A DNA stretch of 64,000 bases, taken from Lysinibacillus sp. ZYM-1. GTDB lineage: Bacteria > Bacillota > Bacilli > Bacillales_A > Planococcaceae. How positions within the stretch are numbered: the first letter of the stretch is position 1; each line of letters starts with the position of its first letter. Below are positions 10,601 to 18,757 of the stretch, piece by piece. Under the pieces are notes generated by a model. That model saw only the letters and a program-made list of their open reading frames with translations, made no database searches and was not told the origin of the DNA. The stretch spans positions 62,001 to 126,000 of the forward strand of contig NZ_KQ465120.1 in assembly GCF_001308875.1 (NCBI RefSeq), written 5' to 3'. The position numbers were made by a program, and so were the translations under genes.

Positions 10601-11375
10601 TATACAGGCATTTGACGATGAAGTACAGCAATTGCTTACAACGCAAGAAGACGAGGCAATTTTGTCCGAAATAACGACACGCTTTCAAGCTCAGTATACG
10701 CATCAAAAATCAACAAGAAAACGTTCTAAGACATCGGTTAGTGAAATTAAACGTTTAGAAAATTTACAGCGTCAGGAAGAACCTGAATATTACTTTGCGA
10801 CGCCAACTAAGCAAACATCGTCTTCTATTGCACCCCGACCAACTTTTTTACAAGATCAACAGTTAACAGGTGCTGAAATAGGAACAGCAGTACATACAGT
10901 GATGCAGCATGTTCCACAGTTCGGCTTTGATGATACTGAAGCTGTGAAGGACTTTGTAGCAGATTTAGTAGCAAAACAGCTACTAACAGAGGCGGAGGGA
11001 AAAGTGGTTCCAATCGCGAAAATTTTTCATTTCTTCCATACGGAAATTGGTCAACGCTTTAAACAAGCAAAGCAGATACGTAAGGAAATGCCATTTACTA
11101 TTAGTAGAGTAGATGAAGATGGCGATGCTCAAATTGTACAAGGAATCATCGACTGTTTGTTTGAAGATGAATATGGCAATTGGGTCTTACTAGATTATAA
11201 GACAGACCGCGTTTTACCTCATTTTGCAAAGGAGCCCGCTCTGTCAAAAGAAATACTGGGGCGTTATGCAGTACAGCTTCGTGTTTATAGTGAAGCTATT
11301 GAGGCAATTTTACACATCAAGGTGAGCGATAAAGTACTGTATTTATTCGATAATGAACAAACTGTACAGGCATAA
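7659..11375 (+). CDS. addA: ATP-dependent helicase/nuclease subunit AddA
   Basis: 1238 aa. UvrD/Rep helicase: Walker A AAGSGKTAV at about 35-43, DEYQDT Walker B near 420, VGDVKQSIYRFR, and LVTIHSSKGLEYPVVFVAG and VAMTRAKERL motifs. A PD-(D/E)XK nuclease lies at the C-terminus (GIIDCLF...LLDYKTDR). AddA supplies the 3'-5' motor and the nuclease that cuts the 3' strand until Chi is met. The ATG at 7659 is preceded by GGAAGGAGAT at the end of addB; an upstream in-frame start at 7620 lies inside addB and has no binding site. Length and motif order are normal. Confidence 0.97.
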   Translation: MVQTIPIKPADVTWTDDQWKAIYASGQDTLVSAAAGSGKTAVLINRMIEKVIATEKPINVDELLVVTFTNASAAEMRHRMSEALEKAIAENPTSNHLRRQLSLINKAQISTLHSFCLAIVKQYAYMLDIDPGFRIANEAEVALLRDDILADVLEGAYDSEEETKVQAIYRLVDSFTSDRDDQAIETLISKLYDTSRVHAEPQKWLWSLPKTYDLAEGVTIDDLELSHYVKLTVRHSLEEAFVLISEMRAITLQPDGPAPYAETAEIDFAMIQEGIRISQDGTWQELFDYFATVKWSTLKRVSKDALVDGELQELAKKKREAAKKIINKIKETYFVRTPARLLEEIRLMAPTIGTLVELTTIFSEQFRLAKLERGIIDFSDLEHYALQILTVDVDGELQPSPVALDMKKRFKEVLVDEYQDTNMLQETILQLVKTGEEQNGNLFMVGDVKQSIYRFRLAEPKLFMRKYSEFLETPDVTGMRIDLNANFRSRKEVLNATNYIFAQIMGERVGEILYDDNASLKPAAPYDEKEVPVELVVMHPPQDEESVEEQVDITDEAAALEELKKSQYEARFIIDRIRQMMEDGTTVYDTKSKTERPLKYSDIVILMRSMTWSTDLVEEFKLAGIPLYTESSKGYFDALEVMIMLNVLKVVDNPYQDIPLASVLRAPFVGLTENELAKIRLADPKVPFYDALRQFIRSEGHEVQTATFEKLQRFMLAFENWRDLARRGSLSDLIWKIYLDTHYYEMVGAMPNGKQRQANLRILHDRSLMYEKTAFRGLFRFLRFIDRMRTRGDDLGTAKSIGEKDDVVRLVTIHSSKGLEYPVVFVAGMGRPFNKMDFHNPYLFDLDFGLAVKAIDPENRITYTSLPFLALKEKKELEMRAEEMRVLYVAMTRAKERLILVGSVKNWAKTRDNWQDAQNLPIDAPLQEYLRARANSYLDWVGPAVARHANFASQATTSYKELDSPSHWWVQPVDTRHYSYDIQAFDDEVQQLLTTQEDEAILSEITTRFQAQYTHQKSTRKRSKTSVSEIKRLENLQRQEEPEYYFATPTKQTSSSIAPRPTFLQDQQLTGAEIGTAVHTVMQHVPQFGFDDTEAVKDFVADLVAKQLLTEAEGKVVPIAKIFHFFHTEIGQRFKQAKQIRKEMPFTISRVDEDGDAQIVQGIIDCLFEDEYGNWVLLDYKTDRVLPHFAKEPALSKEILGRYAVQLRVYSEAIEAILHIKVSDKVLYLFDNEQTVQA

Positions 11376-11376
11376 G

Positions 11377-11446
11377 TAATTAGTTATGGCAAAGGCAGGG
11401 GAGTGCATCTTTTGCTTGCTCTGCTTAAACCATAGCTGCTAATTAA
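11377..11446. other. Long inverted repeat between addA and DUF418 gene
   Basis: TAATTAG...TATGG pairs with CCATA...CTAATTA, with an imperfect inner stem GCAGGGGAG / CTTGCTCTGC. There is no T-run, so it is not a classical terminator; it could be a weak terminator or an mRNA-stabilising 3' hairpin. Confidence 0.5.
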
Positions 11447-11460
11447 GGGGAGGCTATTTT

Positions 11461-12627
11461 GTGGAGTTAAAACCGACAATGTTGCAGGAACGACTAGCAA
11501 CATTAGATATTTTACGAGGTATTAGTTTATTTGGTATTTTGCTCGTAAATATGTATACCTTTTATTTGCCGATGCCGCATATTGATTTGGCATCTTGGTT
11601 TACAACACCATCCGACATCGTTTGGCAGAAAAATTTAGATATTTATGTGCAAGGAAGCTTTTACCCTCTATTTGCTATGTTATTTGGTTATGGGCTTGCC
11701 ATGCAGTGGCAAAAAGCACAGAGCCGTGAACAAAATTTCTACACGCTAGGATTACGTAGACTTTCTGTATTATTTGGCTTTGGTTTGATACATGCTGTCC
11801 TAATTTGGTGGGGCGATATCTTAATGATGTACGCATTTTGTGGTGTTTTTTTGGTCCTTTTACTACGTTTGAGCCCTATTTGGTTATTGGCTAGTGCAAT
11901 TATCATTAACGGTTTTATGCAAGTTTTTATGTTACTAATAATGGGTATTATTCAGTTTAATACGAAGGTGGATGACTATTTAGATATTGTATCTGTGGAG
12001 AAGGCGATTACTGCTTATGGTACCGGAAACTGGGTAGATGCCTTTATGCAACGTTTAACAGATTTATCGACGCAAGCGGGTATAGGGATGTGGTTTGCGG
12101 CATTGTTCACCATTTTACCATATATGTTAATTGGTGCAGCTGCATCCAAATGGCGTTTAGTAGAGCGAGCGAAAGAATTAAAATGGCTGTGGCTAGGACT
12201 TGCAATCACTGGATTGGTTATAGGTATAACGATCAAAAGCTTACCTATTATGTTTACACGGACATATTTATTAGATTATTTAAAGGTATACATAGGTGGT
12301 CCAATTCTTTCAGTGGGCTATATCGGAGTCATTGTGTTACTTTGCCTATTGCCAATTGTACGAAAGCTACTTAGTCCTTTTGCCAAAATCGGACGAATGT
12401 CGTTAACGATGTATATTCTGCAATCCATTATTGGTACTTGTTTATTCTATCGATTTGGCTTTGGTTGGTATGGAAAAGTAAGTGTAGAAACAGGTGTATT
12501 TATTGCCATTGGAATTATTGCTGTGCAAATGATCCTAGCAGAAATTTGGTTATCCAAATGGAAACAAGGACCGTTAGAGGCTTTATGGCGTAAATTAACC
12601 TATAAGAAAAAAGTAGAAACACGATAA
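11461..12627 (+). CDS. DUF418 family membrane protein
   Basis: 388 aa with about nine to ten membrane segments. The opening ERLATLDILRGISLFGILLVN is the hallmark of the DUF418/YeiB group (B. subtilis YxaH, YrkO), related to the acyltransferase-3 fold. The C-terminal LSPFAKIGRMSLTMYILQSI segment is the DUF418 domain proper. Substrate and role are unknown; a membrane transport or acylation role has been suggested for the family. GTG start with AAGGGGAGGC upstream. It stands alone: addA ends 85 bases before, and the next gene has its own leader. Confidence 0.85.
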   Translation: MELKPTMLQERLATLDILRGISLFGILLVNMYTFYLPMPHIDLASWFTTPSDIVWQKNLDIYVQGSFYPLFAMLFGYGLAMQWQKAQSREQNFYTLGLRRLSVLFGFGLIHAVLIWWGDILMMYAFCGVFLVLLLRLSPIWLLASAIIINGFMQVFMLLIMGIIQFNTKVDDYLDIVSVEKAITAYGTGNWVDAFMQRLTDLSTQAGIGMWFAALFTILPYMLIGAAASKWRLVERAKELKWLWLGLAITGLVIGITIKSLPIMFTRTYLLDYLKVYIGGPILSVGYIGVIVLLCLLPIVRKLLSPFAKIGRMSLTMYILQSIIGTCLFYRFGFGWYGKVSVETGVFIAIGIIAVQMILAEIWLSKWKQGPLEALWRKLTYKKKVETR

Positions 12628-12751
12628 TATATTCCCCTTCACATGCATAATTTATGAAGATAGTACAACTTATAAAATAGTTGTCGCAAAAGTGAGGCAA
12701 TTTCTATCATATTGTTGTATTATGTAGAAAAAAGAAGGAGCTCTTTCAATC

Positions 12752-13654
12752 ATGAAAATTTTATCATTCAAATTAGGTGGACATGTAAGCTTTGGACCAA
12801 AAGTAAAAAAAGAAGAAGCGGTATGGGATGTACTCGCTATTCAAAATGAACTTCAAGTTCTCCCTTCTTTTTCAAGTTCAATTGTAGATGGCATTGCTTT
12901 AGGCTTTGATTTTGTTGAACAGATTCGTAAATTAGTAGAAGCAGCTGAAAAATCAGATCGTTCTAATAGTTTTAAACGTGAATTTACAGAAATTGAGTGG
13001 CTTTCACCAATTCCACGTACACCAAAAAACATTATGTGTATTGGTAAAAATTATGATGACCATGCCAAAGAAATGGGTGCCGAGGCAGCACCAACGGAAT
13101 TAATGGTATTTACAAAATCGCCAACTGCTATTGCAGCAGACGGACAAACGGTTTCCATTCATGCCGATCTTTCATCGAAAATGGATTATGAAGGTGAGCT
13201 TGCTATTGTTATTGGAAAACGCGGGAAAAATATTCCTAAAAACTTAGCATTTGATTATGTTTTTGGTTATACAATTGCCAATGATATAACAGCCCGTGAT
13301 TTGCAAGAGAAGCATAAACAATTCTTCTTAGGTAAAAGTTTGGAAGGCACTTGCCCGCTTGGACCATACCTTGTGACAAAGGATGAAATTCCAAATCCTC
13401 AGGACTTAACAGTAGTTACAAAGGTCAATGATGAAGTGCGCCAGAATGGCTCGACGAAGGACATGATGTTCTCTGTTGAAACTTTAGTATCCATCCTATC
13501 TCAACATGTAACATTAGAGCCAGGAGATGTTATTTTAACAGGTACACCAGCAGGAGTTGGAAAAGGCATGAACCCGCCACAATTCTTAAAGGCTGGAGAT
13601 ACAGTAAAAGTATCTATTCAAGGCATTGGTACTTTAGTCAATCATTTTGAATAA
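12752..13654 (+). CDS. yisK: Fumarylacetoacetate hydrolase family protein (YisK)
   Basis: 300 aa. A FAH fold covers about residues 90-298: IMCIGKNYDDHAKEMG, MDYEGELAIVIGKRGKNI (metal-binding Glu pair), IANDITARDLQ and GDVILTGTPAGVGKGM. Length and the adjoining yisL match B. subtilis YisK, an FAH enzyme reported to decarboxylate oxaloacetate and associate with the Mbl cytoskeleton. The first ~85 residues are the less conserved N-terminal domain. GAAGGAGCTCTTTCAATC precedes the ATG. The paralog role (2-hydroxyhepta-2,4-diene-1,7-dioate isomerase style) cannot be excluded from sequence, but synteny supports YisK. Confidence 0.88.
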   Translation: MKILSFKLGGHVSFGPKVKKEEAVWDVLAIQNELQVLPSFSSSIVDGIALGFDFVEQIRKLVEAAEKSDRSNSFKREFTEIEWLSPIPRTPKNIMCIGKNYDDHAKEMGAEAAPTELMVFTKSPTAIAADGQTVSIHADLSSKMDYEGELAIVIGKRGKNIPKNLAFDYVFGYTIANDITARDLQEKHKQFFLGKSLEGTCPLGPYLVTKDEIPNPQDLTVVTKVNDEVRQNGSTKDMMFSVETLVSILSQHVTLEPGDVILTGTPAGVGKGMNPPQFLKAGDTVKVSIQGIGTLVNHFE

Positions 13655-13665
13655 TAAAGATTTGG

Positions 13666-13700
13666 AATCCGCGTGAGCCCATACTCCGCGGATTTTTTAA
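13666..13700 (+). terminator. Terminator after yisK
   Basis: AATCCGCG / CGCGGATT stem followed by TTTTTAATTT. Confidence 0.85.
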
Positions 13701-13785
13701 TTTCTTCCACATTGATTGTAAGGTTGCTTTTCACCGGGTTTCTAAGGTATAAATAGTGTAAATTATGTGAACACTATTGTAATAT

Positions 13786-13814
13786 TTGAAACCCTTTCCA
13801 TCGCATGGTAGGAT
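13786..13814 (+). promoter_or_regulatory. Sigma-A-like promoter of yisL
   Basis: TTGAAA, 17-base spacer, TAGGAT, with TGG just before the -10 (extended -10). It lies 35 bases upstream of the yisL start. Confidence 0.55.
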
Positions 13815-13849
13815 AGAGTTTGATAGTAAAAGAATGAGGTGGGACAAAC

Positions 13850-14215
13850 ATGGATTTTTTAACTAGCCAAACGCATCTGCATATTACTACGTGGGTAGTG
13901 GGTATTGTTATCTTTTTAATTGCTGGGCTTATGGGCAAGCAATCAAAAGGCCTACATATGACATTACGTCTATTCTACGTATTAATTATCATCACAGGTG
14001 GAGCATTATTCATTAAAGGCATGGATTATGATATGGGCATGCTTTACGGCTTTAAATTCATAGGTGGTATTCTAGTAATCGGTATGATGGAAATGGTATT
14101 GGTACGCCAAAAGAAAAATAAACCAACTGGCATGTTTTGGATTTTATTTGCTGTATTCTTATTCATTACAATGTTCTTAGGCTTTAAGCTTCCAATGGGT
14201 ATACCCCTTTTCTAG
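13850..14215 (+). CDS. yisL: YisL/DUF1516 membrane protein
   Basis: 121 aa, four membrane segments. THLHITTWVVGIVIFLIAG and MTLRLFYVLIIITGG match B. subtilis YisL closely and it follows yisK as there. Its function is unknown. GAATGAGGTGGGACAAAC gives the ribosome binding site. It has its own promoter and terminator, so it is probably a single-gene unit here. Confidence 0.9.
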   Translation: MDFLTSQTHLHITTWVVGIVIFLIAGLMGKQSKGLHMTLRLFYVLIIITGGALFIKGMDYDMGMLYGFKFIGGILVIGMMEMVLVRQKKNKPTGMFWILFAVFLFITMFLGFKLPMGIPLF

Positions 14216-14226
14216 CTTAAAAATGG

Positions 14227-14260
14227 TAAAAGCCGTGAAGTATTTGCTTCACGGCTTTTA
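14227..14260 (+). terminator. Terminator after yisL
   Basis: TAAAAGCCGTGAAG / CTTCACGGCTTTTA stem, 6-nt loop; works as a near-perfect palindrome in either direction. Confidence 0.88.
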
Positions 14261-14406
14261 TTAGTTAAAAGGGCAAATAGGAGGGAACGGACACCTTTTT
14301 GCCGTAATTCATTTCACATTTTCGTAAAATCTTTTGAAAAGATAGCGACGTGACAGTGTTATTTGGTAAAATGACGATGGATTGGTTTGAAAGTGAGGGA
14401 ATAACA

Positions 14407-15873
14407 GTGAAATTCAAGAAGTGGATAAGTGCGACAGCTGCAGCGCTTTTACTAGCAACTACATTCGTAAGTACTACGCCTGTAGCTCAAGCGGATGAAA
14501 AAGCGACAACATCGATAGCAGAAGAGAGCATCTATGATTTACTCGTTGACCGTTTCTTTAATGGCTCGGGCACAAACGATTTTGATACAAATACGCAAGA
14601 TCCTTCGAAATTTGCAGGGGGCGATTTCACAGGTCTACAAGATAAACTAAAATTTATCGGTGAAATGGGTTATACGATTGTTTCCATTGGACCTATTTTT
14701 TCTACAGAAAAATATGATGGATCAATGCCAACCAGCTACGCTACCATTGAACGTCATTTTGGGACAGCGGAAGAGTTCCAAAGTGTTGTAGAAGCCTATA
14801 AAGCAAAAAATATGTCTATGATGGTGGATTTCCCACTTAATAATGTGAGTCCAAATCATGAATGGGCAAAGGATACTGCAAAAGCTGACTGGATTGCTTC
14901 AACCAATAATGGGCAAGTACAGTGGGATTTATCGAATAAAGATGTGCAAGAGGCACTCATTCAATCAGCAACCGATTTTGTTTCTACATATGATATTGGT
15001 GGTATTCGTTTAACCCATATTACAGACGCTGATACGGATTTTATGAATAAGATGATAGCTGCATTAAAAGAGACAAAAGCAGCTCTTTATGTAATAACAA
15101 ATGAAGCAAGCGATGCTGATTTTGATGCTGCCTTCTCACCAGCAACAGCTGAAATTTATCGTAATATCTTTAAAAATGTTGATATGGATTCATCTAAATT
15201 AACGGAGCCATTTACAGGAGAGAAACCGACACAAATCATGGTGGATTCTTTAGAAACTCACCGCTTTACATTTGATTCTGCGAATGAAAATATGTTCCCG
15301 CCTACACGTTTAAAAATGGCGATGGGTGCTTTATTTATGATGCCAGGAACGCCAGTTGTTCAATATGGTACGGAAATTGCCATGAACGGGGAAGCTAAAC
15401 CGGATACACATCAACTCTACAACTTTAAAACTGATGAAGAATTAATCGACTATATTAAAAATGTTCAATCATTACGTAATAAATCTGCAACTTTACGTAA
15501 TGGTGATTTTAAAGTCATTACAAATGAAAATGGCCTACTTGTCTTTACACGTACTTCAGATGAAGAGCAATGGGTAATTATGGTCAATAATACGAGCAAA
15601 ACACAACGCGTGGACTTAACACCTGAACAACTTGGTGAAGGTAAAATGCTAAACGGAATTTTACATGAGGAAAAAGTTCGTATAAACGAAAAGCAAGTTT
15701 ATCCAGTTATTTTAGACCGAGAAATGGTAGAGATTTATCAAGTTAAAACTGATGAAGGCTTAAACATGCCATATATGGTTGCCCTAGGCTTAGTTTGGGT
15801 CATCTTTATTGGCTTTGTTGTTATCATCATTAAACGAGGAAAAGTTCGTCGTCAAGAACAAGATGCCTCTTAA
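14407..15873 (+). CDS. Membrane-anchored alpha-amylase-like protein, probably non-catalytic
   Basis: 488 aa from a GTG preceded by GTGAGGGA; an upstream in-frame start (14350) would put extra residues before the signal peptide. Signal peptide 1-29 (FKKWISATAAALLLATTF..VAQA). GH13 TIM-barrel fold at ~36-345 (SIYDLLVDRFFNG; GGDFTGLQDKLKFIGEMGYT), then a beta domain, one membrane helix at 456-475 and a basic tail (KRGKVRRQ). Key GH13 sites are changed: region I DFPLNN (His to Asn), region II GGIRLTHI (nucleophile Asp to Thr203), region IV SLETHRF (His-Asp to Leu-Glu). Only Glu233 of region III might remain. I infer a binding or scaffold pseudoenzyme exposed outside the membrane. Single-gene unit with its own terminator. 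Confidence 0.8.
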   Translation: MKFKKWISATAAALLLATTFVSTTPVAQADEKATTSIAEESIYDLLVDRFFNGSGTNDFDTNTQDPSKFAGGDFTGLQDKLKFIGEMGYTIVSIGPIFSTEKYDGSMPTSYATIERHFGTAEEFQSVVEAYKAKNMSMMVDFPLNNVSPNHEWAKDTAKADWIASTNNGQVQWDLSNKDVQEALIQSATDFVSTYDIGGIRLTHITDADTDFMNKMIAALKETKAALYVITNEASDADFDAAFSPATAEIYRNIFKNVDMDSSKLTEPFTGEKPTQIMVDSLETHRFTFDSANENMFPPTRLKMAMGALFMMPGTPVVQYGTEIAMNGEAKPDTHQLYNFKTDEELIDYIKNVQSLRNKSATLRNGDFKVITNENGLLVFTRTSDEEQWVIMVNNTSKTQRVDLTPEQLGEGKMLNGILHEEKVRINEKQVYPVILDREMVEIYQVKTDEGLNMPYMVALGLVWVIFIGFVVIIIKRGKVRRQEQDAS

Positions 15874-15886
15874 TAATTGTACAACG

Positions 15887-15926
15887 AAAATAGCATGCTA
15901 GGAGTCATCCTAACATGCTATTTTTG
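15887..15926 (+). terminator. Terminator after amylase-like gene
   Basis: AATAGCATGCTAGGA / TCCTAACATGCTATT stem with a GTCA loop, then TTTTGTGTT. Confidence 0.88.
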
Positions 15927-16007
15927 TGTTGATTCAGCGAGTGTTCAAACGACTGCGATGTTCAAACAAGCTCGGATAATTTTGGCACAATTCTAGGGTG
16001 TCGTGAA

Positions 16008-16865
16008 TTAGCCTTGATAGCTTTTATTCGTAAAGAAGATCGCAATAGTGCCTGGTCCCACGTGTGAACCGATTGCTGAGCCAATCATAGTGATTTGAAC
16101 AGCTTGAGGAGAAAAACGTTCCTGAATGGATGCTTTAGCTTCATTGGCAAATGCTACATCATCACTATGACTAATACCAACAATCTTATTTGTAAAGTTA
16201 CCTCCACGCTCTTGCATTAAATCTAGCATACGATTAAGTGCTTTTTTACGACCACGTGATTTTTCAATAGGTACAAGCTTGCCATCTTCCACATTTAAAA
16301 TGGGTTTAATGCTAAGAAGGCCACCTAAAAATGCACTAGCTTTTGATACACGACCACCTTTTGCGAGGTAATCTAAATCTTCTACTGTAAATAAATGCTC
16401 CATTTGAGGTGCAAAAGCGCTAATTCTAGACGCTATATCATCAAATGACGTACCTAAATTCCGAAGTCGAACAGCTTCTTCCACAACAAGACCATGTCCT
16501 AGTGAGGCACATTTAGAGTCGATAATGACTAACTTTAATGAAGGATATTGTTCTAATACTTGATTACGAATCATTTGAGCAGTACTGTATGTGCCGGATA
16601 ATTCTGATGAAAAGGCAATATAGATACCTTCTTCTTCATTTTTAGCCAGATCTTCAAAGTGCTTCAAAAAAAGCTCAGGCGATACTTGAGATGTTTTTGG
16701 TTGGGCACCTTGACGAATTCCATCATAAATCTCTTTGGAATCAATGGAAATGACATCTTCATATTCTTTGTTGTTCAATTGTACTCGTAAAGGGAGTAGC
16801 ACGACGTCATTTTCTTCATAGTAAGACTTCGGTAGATCACATCCACTATCCGTAAAAATCTTCAT
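16008..16865 (-). CDS. DegV family fatty-acid-binding protein (YitS-like)
   Basis: 285 aa. The full DegV domain is visible: MKIFTDSGCDLP at the start, QPKTSQVSPE, then LDYLAKGGRVSKASAFLGGLLSIKPI and a C-terminal GSAIGSHVGPGT. DegV/FakB proteins bind a fatty acid for phosphorylation by FakA. Position beside the yitU-yitV-yitW genes suggests the B. subtilis YitS ortholog. AGGGGGACAAGA precedes the ATG. A 16-bp inverted repeat lies in its upstream region (16911-16965), which may control it. The exact lipid preference cannot be read from sequence. Confidence 0.88.
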   Translation of the reverse strand: MKIFTDSGCDLPKSYYEENDVVLLPLRVQLNNKEYEDVISIDSKEIYDGIRQGAQPKTSQVSPELFLKHFEDLAKNEEEGIYIAFSSELSGTYSTAQMIRNQVLEQYPSLKLVIIDSKCASLGHGLVVEEAVRLRNLGTSFDDIASRISAFAPQMEHLFTVEDLDYLAKGGRVSKASAFLGGLLSIKPILNVEDGKLVPIEKSRGRKKALNRMLDLMQERGGNFTNKIVGISHSDDVAFANEAKASIQERFSPQAVQITMIGSAIGSHVGPGTIAIFFTNKSYQG

Positions 16866-16910
16866 TCTCTTGTCCCCCTAATTTTCAACTTACTTTTAAA
16901 GCCTTTTTAG

Positions 16911-16965
16911 CTTTATTCAGTCGGTACTCACTTAAGTCAACCGGAAGGGGTACCACTGAATAAAG
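16911..16965. repeat. Long inverted repeat upstream of degV-family gene
   Basis: CTTTATTCAGTCGGTAC at 16911-16927 is complementary to GTACCACTGAATAAAG at 16950-16965 apart from one extra G, with a 22-base centre. On the minus strand the centre holds TTGACT, a possible -35 of the degV gene. It could be an operator, a mobile palindromic repeat or an RNA hairpin. Confidence 0.7.
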
Positions 16966-17008
16966 TTAAACTGGTAAAATGGTACGGTAACTTGAACTTA
17001 CTACTTAA

Positions 17009-17818
17009 CTATGATAATTTCAAGCGTTCGATGAGTATTTTTGCAATCCCATCATCATTATTTGTAGCAGTAATTTCATTGGCAATATTTTTAAGACTTG
17101 AAATACCATTCCCCATCGCTACGCCAAGTCCAGCATATTCAATCATTTCTAAATCATTGTCTTCATCACCAAATGCAATAATGCGTTCACGTGGAATCCC
17201 AAAATCCTTTGCTACGTGCGCAATGCCTACCGCTTTATTTAAGCCACGGCGTACAATTTCAATAATATGAAGAGGTGCACCCCAACGACGATGCTCAATA
17301 ACTTCTGCGTGCACTGCCTGTAAATGGTCGCGAATAATGACTGAATTGGCTTCATTTGCCTGTATCAGTAAACTTGTAGGATTATCTAAAAGATGTGTGT
17401 ATAAATCCCCAAGTGTAATTTTAGGATTGCCCATATTAAAAATATTTAAGATACGATCATCCTCTGTGTGTACATAAATATCATCTTTCACTTCAGCGAT
17501 AATATTTTCATACTGGTAACTATTAATGGAATCAACGACATCATGTACAACACTTAAATCAATGGGAGTGTGCATATGTTGCCAAGAGGCATTTTTAGGG
17601 TGATGCACATATGCTCCATTAAAATTGACTATGGGTGTTGTGAGTCCAAGTTCATGATAATAAATATCACTTGCACGATAAGGTCGGCCCGTTGCAATCA
17701 TCACTTGGTGCCCCTGTTCCTTAGCCTGCAATAATGATTTTTTTGTTTTTGCGGAAATTTGTTGTTGGTCTGTTAATAAAGTACCATCTAGATCTAATAC
17801 GATTAAATGCGGTTTCAT
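17009..17818 (-). CDS. yitU: HAD-superfamily phosphatase YitU (Cof type)
   Basis: 269 aa. HAD motif I LIVLDLDGTLLTD at residues 4-16, motif II ATGRP, a Cof-type C2 cap, motif III Lys and motif IV IAFGDEDNDLEM. B. subtilis YitU is one of the HAD phosphatases reported to dephosphorylate the riboflavin intermediate 5-amino-6-ribitylaminouracil phosphate. I start at the ATG at 17818, with AAAGGGG upstream; an in-frame codon 90 bases further out would lie in the promoter. It is transcribed divergently from yitV through back-to-back promoters, as the gene cluster in B. subtilis would suggest. Confidence 0.88.
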   Translation of the reverse strand: MKPHLIVLDLDGTLLTDQQQISAKTKKSLLQAKEQGHQVMIATGRPYRASDIYYHELGLTTPIVNFNGAYVHHPKNASWQHMHTPIDLSVVHDVVDSINSYQYENIIAEVKDDIYVHTEDDRILNIFNMGNPKITLGDLYTHLLDNPTSLLIQANEANSVIIRDHLQAVHAEVIEHRRWGAPLHIIEIVRRGLNKAVGIAHVAKDFGIPRERIIAFGDEDNDLEMIEYAGLGVAMGNGISSLKNIANEITATNNDDGIAKILIERLKLS

Positions 17819-17846
17819 AGCTCGTTGCCCCTTTCCTATAGTTTGA

Positions 17847-17875
17847 ATAGTATCTCTTTGTCTTTCATTCGTCAA
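17847..17875 (-). promoter_or_regulatory. Sigma-A promoter of yitU
   Basis: On the minus strand TTGACG, 17 bases, TACTAT; TSS expected near 17840, just upstream of the AAAGGGG ribosome binding site. Confidence 0.7.
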
Positions 17876-17879
17876 AATT

Positions 17880-17908
17880 TTGTCACAGTGAAAAAAGTTT
17901 GCTAACAT
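17880..17908 (+). promoter_or_regulatory. Sigma-A extended -10 promoter of yitV
   Basis: TTGTCA, 17 bases, TAACAT with TGC directly before the -10. Its -35 lies only 4 bases from the -35 of yitU on the other strand. Confidence 0.7.
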
Positions 17909-17939
17909 AAAGATGAGACAAGAGTTGGGAGTGACAAAA

Positions 17940-18704
17940 ATGTTTGTAGAAAAAGAAGTGTGGGGAAATATTCCTTTATTACATATACATACAGAGAATA
18001 TGAATGAAGAGACCCCGGTAGTGATTTTTTTACATGGCTTTATGAGTGCAAAAGAACATAACTTACATTATGCATATCAATTGGTGCATAAAGGGGTGCG
18101 TGTCCTATTACCAGATGCAAAATTTCATGGTGACCGTAGTGAAGGCCTAACAGAGATGCAAATGAACTTGAAATTTTGGGATATTGTTTTAAATTCTATT
18201 CATGAAGTACAACAATTATATAATGAATTAAAGAATAAAAATTTATTAGCTAATCAAAAAATTGGCATAGGTGGTACTTCTATGGGCGGTATTGTAACAT
18301 CAGGCTGCCTCAAACTTTATGATTGGATTCAAACAGCTGCAATATGTATGGGTGCACCTGGTTTTATTAAATTGGGGGAATATCAATTGCAGCAATTCGC
18401 AAAAAGTGGCGTGAATTGGCCTATGTCAGAGGAAGATGTACAAAAAAATAATGAGCTACTAGCAACATATGATGTCAGTCTAACTCCTGAAAAATTTGCG
18501 GGACGCCCTGTATTCTTTTGGCATGGAGAATTAGATAAAACAGTACCATTCCAAGAAACGTATAAATTTTATGAAACATTACGGGGATACTATCAAGAAA
18601 ACCCTGAAAATTTAAAGTTCATGGTAAACAAAAAGGCTGGACATGCTGTACCACGTGACGGTATGTTAGCGGCAACAGATTGGCTTGCAGACCATTTGGC
18701 ATAA
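17940..18704 (+). CDS. yitV: Alpha/beta hydrolase YitV (esterase family)
   Basis: 254 aa. Alpha/beta hydrolase: oxyanion segment VIFLHGFMSAKEH at ~30, nucleophile elbow GIGGTSMGGIVTSG near 120 (Ser), and a late FFWHGELDKTVPF (Asp) and KKAGHAVPRDG (His) completing the triad. Its place between yitU and yitW matches B. subtilis YitV, a putative esterase with no known natural substrate. I start at the ATG at 17940 (GGGAGTGAC upstream); the in-frame ATG at 17913 falls 5 bases after the -10 box and cannot be used from that promoter. Confidence 0.88.
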   Translation: MFVEKEVWGNIPLLHIHTENMNEETPVVIFLHGFMSAKEHNLHYAYQLVHKGVRVLLPDAKFHGDRSEGLTEMQMNLKFWDIVLNSIHEVQQLYNELKNKNLLANQKIGIGGTSMGGIVTSGCLKLYDWIQTAAICMGAPGFIKLGEYQLQQFAKSGVNWPMSEEDVQKNNELLATYDVSLTPEKFAGRPVFFWHGELDKTVPFQETYKFYETLRGYYQENPENLKFMVNKKAGHAVPRDGMLAATDWLADHLA

Positions 18705-18757
18705 TATGATGCATCTGCTATGATAAGGTTAACACTACGATGGAAGGAGAAATGGGA

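Noticed and set aside
15942-15967. Direct repeat TGTTCAAAC x2 as DnaA boxes or an attachment site
   Set aside because: Does not match TTATCCACA and has no flanking mobile gene; short enough for chance.
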